Assembly: GCF_048593165.1 (NCBI RefSeq)
Contig: NZ_CP184271.1
Reading direction: 5' to 3' (one strand)
Source: Pectobacterium sp013449375
GTDB taxonomy: Bacteria; Pseudomonadota; Gammaproteobacteria; Enterobacterales; Enterobacteriaceae
DNA length: 64,000 nucleotides
Below, piece after piece: positions 61,477-64,000 of this stretch (positions within the stretch are counted from its first letter, which is position 1; every line of letters starts with the position of its first letter). The notes beneath the pieces were generated by a model, which saw only the letters and a list, made by a program, of their open reading frames with translations, was not told the origin of the DNA and searched no databases. A program made the position numbers and the translations under genes.

Positions 61477-61668
61477 ATGGTGAATAACGATATCGTTGTT
61501 GGCAAATGGAAACAGTGGAAAGGGAATTTTCTGGCGCTGTGGGCCGATTGGTTTGACAGCGACTGCGCTTGGCTGGAAGGGAGTAATGATTACTTGTCTG
61601 GCGTTTTGCAAGAGGGTTACGGAAAAGCGCACGACGAGGTATCCTCAGAGAAAACTACGTTACACTGA
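61477..61668 (+). CDS. CsbD/YjbJ-like small protein
   Basis: 63 residues from ATG 61477, which follows AGGAGGGTT. The sequence VGKWKQWKGNFLALWADWFDSDCAWLEGSNDYLSGVLQEGYGKAHDE matches the CsbD pattern (NWKQ.KG......WG.L.DDD......GK...L.GK.QE.YG). CsbD proteins are small, abundant stress-response proteins of unknown mechanism. It is not expected in this place in E. coli and is inserted between ytjA and yjjV, in tune with the stress theme of osmY. Confidence 0.7.
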   Translation: MVNNDIVVGKWKQWKGNFLALWADWFDSDCAWLEGSNDYLSGVLQEGYGKAHDEVSSEKTTLH

Positions 61669-61782
61669 GGCGTTACTGCGACGACACGTTCTGTTCTGCC
61701 ATGAGGCTTTGGCAAGATATCATTGGGTCGTCGATTAGGTCGCCTCATTCTGGCGGACTTAATCTTGACGGAGAGAAGCGAC

Positions 61783-62580
61783 GTGCCTTCCGAACGATAC
61801 CGGTTTATCGACACCCACTGTCATTTCGATTTCCCCCTCTTTTACGATGATGCACCGGAAAGCTTGCGTCTGGCACAAGGCGCAGGGGTTGAGCGCATTA
61901 TTATTCCCGCCGTGGCTTCTCAGCATTTTGAGCGCGTGTTGACGCTTGCTCGCACTTATTCACCGCTTTACGCGGCGCTTGGCCTTCACCCGCTTTATAT
62001 CGCCGAGCATCAGGAGAGCGACCTACTTCGTCTGGAAGATGAACTGTGCCAGTCGCCCTCTAGGCTGGTGGCTGTGGGTGAGATTGGATTGGATCTCTAT
62101 ATGCCGGAACCGCAGTTCGAGCGGCAGCTTACCTTCCTTGAGGCTCAGCTTCGGCTGGCGAAAAAATACGATCTCCCGACCATCCTGCATTCGCGGCGCA
62201 GCCACGATAGGCTGACACAATTGCTCCGCAGGATTGACGTGCCACGTACTGGCGTCGTTCATGGGTTTGCAGGTAGCTTGGCGCAGGCGCAGGCCTTTAT
62301 CCGACTGGGTTATTACATCGGTGTCGGGGGAACCATTACCTACGACAGGGCAAATAAAACGCGCCAGGCGGTTGCGCAACTGCCGTTAGATCGGTTGATG
62401 CTGGAAACGGATGCACCCGATATGCCGATGAGTGGCTATCAGGGGCAGCCCAACCGACCCGAGCGCATTTCGTGCGCGTTTCAAACGCTGTGTGAGCTAC
62501 GTGCAGAACCACCTGAGGAGATTGCTGAGGCGCTCTGGCAGAATTCGCATCGGTTGTTTGGACGGCTCATGTCGACTTAA
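61783..62580 (+). CDS. yjjV: TatD-family metal-dependent hydrolase YjjV
   Basis: 265 residues from GTG 61783 with GGAGAGAAG upstream; earlier frame overlaps the CsbD-like gene's terminator region. TIM-barrel metallohydrolase with FIDTHCHFD (metal His residues), VGEIGLDLY (bridging Glu), ILHSRRSHD, VVHGFAGS and LETDAPDMP. The TatD group acts as 3'-exonuclease or D-aminoacyl-tRNA-related hydrolase; exact substrate of YjjV is unknown. Near nupC and the deo genes as in E. coli. Confidence 0.93.
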   Translation: MPSERYRFIDTHCHFDFPLFYDDAPESLRLAQGAGVERIIIPAVASQHFERVLTLARTYSPLYAALGLHPLYIAEHQESDLLRLEDELCQSPSRLVAVGEIGLDLYMPEPQFERQLTFLEAQLRLAKKYDLPTILHSRRSHDRLTQLLRRIDVPRTGVVHGFAGSLAQAQAFIRLGYYIGVGGTITYDRANKTRQAVAQLPLDRLMLETDAPDMPMSGYQGQPNRPERISCAFQTLCELRAEPPEEIAEALWQNSHRLFGRLMST

Positions 62581-62718
62581 CACGGCTACCGCGACGATAC
62601 TCGCTATTCCGTAACGATGCCCTCCTTATGCGGAGGACGGTTTGCTTCCGTTTTTCTCTTATTTCTGTGTAACAATTGGCAAAACAGTCATTCTGATTTC
62701 ATATATTAACCATTAAAT

Positions 62719-62734
62719 TGTGACGAATATCACT
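62719..62734. promoter_or_regulatory. CRP-like site upstream of nupC
   Basis: TGTGACGAATATCACT matches TGTGA-N6-TCACA at nine of ten conserved positions; centred about 81 bp upstream of the -10 box. Confidence 0.65.
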
Positions 62735-62770
62735 TTTCAGTGTTTTGGACTGTTCGATGCTGTGTGTATT

Positions 62771-62786
62771 TGTGACATAAATTAGC
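62771..62786. promoter_or_regulatory. Second CRP half-site-type element
   Basis: TGTGACATAAATTAGC has one perfect TGTGA half and a degenerate second half, about 52 bp from the first site; paired CRP sites with CytR between are the family pattern. Confidence 0.45.
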
Positions 62787-62894
62787 GACCTTTTCGGGCC
62801 ACTCTTTATAATCGGCTCGCCAGGGCCTACTTATCGTTCTGGCGACACGATTTTTATTCTGTTTTCACTTTTTCACGCGTTATAGGGAACTGCA

Positions 62895-64000
62895 CATGCA
62901 ACTCGTTATGAGTCTCATCGGCATGCTTGTTCTGATTTTGTTCGCGGTTATGTTGTCCAGTAATCGTAAAGCGATCAGATTGCGCACCGTAGTTGGTGCT
63001 TTCGTTATTCAGATTGGTATCGGTGCGTTGGTGTTGTATGTGCCAGTAGGACGCAAAATTCTGGAAGGATTAACGGGCGGTGTAGCAAACGTTATCGCCT
63101 ACGGAAACCAAGGGGTTTCATTTATTTTTGGCGGTCTGGTTTCCAACAAAATGTTTGAAGTCTTTGGCGGTGGCGGGTTTGTTTTCGCATTCCGTGTATT
63201 GCCGATCATCGTCTTTTTCTCTTCCCTTGTGGCGGTGCTGTACTACATGGGGGTGATGCAGTGGGTCATCCGTTTATTAGGTGGTGGGTTGCAGAAACTG
63301 TTGGGAACCTCCCGTACAGAGTCGCTCTCTGCCACTGCTAATATTTTTGTCGGCCAAACGGAAGCGCCACTGGTGGTTCGCCCGTATATTGCCAACATGA
63401 CGCGCTCTGAACTGTTTGCGGTGATGTGCGGTGGATTGGCTTCCATTGCGGGATCGGTGATGGCGGGTTATGCCCAGATGGGCGTGCCGCTGGACTACCT
63501 GATTGCAGCCTCCTTTATGGCTGCGCCGGGTGGATTGCTGTTCGCCAAACTGATGGTGCCGGAAACGGAGAAAACGCACGATCATGACGAGATGGTTGGG
63601 TTTGTCGATGAAGACGATCGCCCAGCTAACGTCATCGATGCAGCGGCAAGCGGCGCGGCGTCCGGTATGCAGTTGGCGCTGAATGTGGGCGCGATGCTGC
63701 TGGCTTTTGTCGCGTTGATTGCTCTTCTTAACGGCATTCTGGGCGGCATCGGTGGCTGGTTTGATTATCCGCAACTGTCGTTGCAACTGATTCTGGGATG
63801 GGTATTCTCACCCGTTGCTTTCTTGATCGGTGTACCGTGGCATGAAGCAACGGTAGCGGGCTCGTTCATTGGGCAAAAGCTGATTGTTAACGAGTTCGTC
63901 GCTTACATGAATTTCAGCGAGTACCTGAAGGCAGATGATGTGGTTGCCGCTGCGGGCTTGCAAGTTCTGTCGGACCATACCAAAGCTGTGATTTCGTTCG
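62895..64000 (+). CDS. nupC: Concentrative nucleoside transporter NupC (partial)
   Basis: Open to the window edge; 368 residues visible of about 415-420. The start MQLVMSLIGMLVLILFAVML, the VSFIFGGLVSNKMFEVFGGGGFVFAFRVLPIIVFFSSL segment, the GQTEAPLVVRPYI motif (nucleoside and Na+ site) and the GVPWHEATVAGSFIGQK motif match Vibrio cholerae CNT very closely. It imports nucleosides with a proton or sodium gradient. Its place after yjjV and CRP/CytR-type promoter elements suggests that deo genes follow beyond the window. Confidence 0.93.

Larger units (their letters stand above)
62581..62894 (+). promoter_or_regulatory. nupC regulatory region
   Basis: Contains CRP-like palindromes near 62719 and 62771 and a TATAAT -10 box at 62807-62812. 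Together they resemble CRP/CytR-controlled promoters of nucleoside uptake genes. No gene in the 314-bp interval. Confidence 0.6.

Overview
The window looks like a chromosomal segment of a plant-associated soft-rot enterobacterium, most likely Pectobacterium. This is an inference: nearly all core genes read like Escherichia coli or Yersinia orthologues, and several blocks keep enterobacterial order (ubiI-ubiH-pepP-ygfB / zapA-6S RNA-fau; nadR-radA-serB / ytjB; prfC-osmY-ytjA-yjjV-nupC; rhaMDAB / rhaSR). Between these blocks lie two methyl-accepting chemoreceptors around a large secreted protein, many toxin-antitoxin loci and a T6SS Hcp island.

Layout. 1-6300 is a mobile-element region: an IS3-group insertion sequence (1-1246) abutting a truncated gene stub, a DUF1493 gene pair, an intact StbD-type antitoxin with a broken StbE-type toxin, a fragment resembling the 3' end of tRNA-Leu (leuX) as a probable att site, a P4-type integrase, a 53-codon antitoxin-like gene, higBA, and a GNAT acetyltransferase. 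6370-10356 holds roxA, aspA and a LysR regulator. 10357-12582 is accessory: a GC-rich structured element, a DUF3077-like gene behind a leader ORF, a hairpin element and a RelE/ParE-Phd-type pair. 12582-16381 is an RNA-repair locus: rtcR diverges from rtcB, which carries a sigma54 promoter and is followed by a nucleotidyltransferase where rtcA might be expected. 16420-17030 has gene remnants.

17031-23925 carries two chemoreceptors flanking an 885-residue exported protein with a C-terminal FnIII domain. 24367-30417 is the complete L-rhamnose locus, followed by yefM-yoeB and an oligopeptide-type ABC transporter (31034-36137), then yagU. 37720-40497 is a two-gene operon of proteins with a central hydrophobic segment between long coiled coils, the architecture of alpha-helical pore-forming toxins. 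yqhA and curA follow.

42569-46255 is the most unusual region: an Hcp gene, a downstream protein with lytic-transglycosylase-like motifs, two families of small membrane proteins each present twice (candidate immunity proteins), and a second, truncated hcp start fused by overlap to one of those paralogues inside a direct repeat of about 320 bp. From 46381 to the right edge the sequence is core: ubiquinone hydroxylases, pepP, zapA, 6S RNA, fau, nadR with a perfect NadR-type palindrome upstream, radA, serB, ytjB, an unknown 311-residue protein, prfC, osmY, ytjA, a CsbD-like gene, yjjV and the start of nupC.

The best candidates for an undescribed system are the hcp-effector-immunity array at 42569-46255 and the coiled-coil/hydrophobic two-protein operon at 37720-40497.
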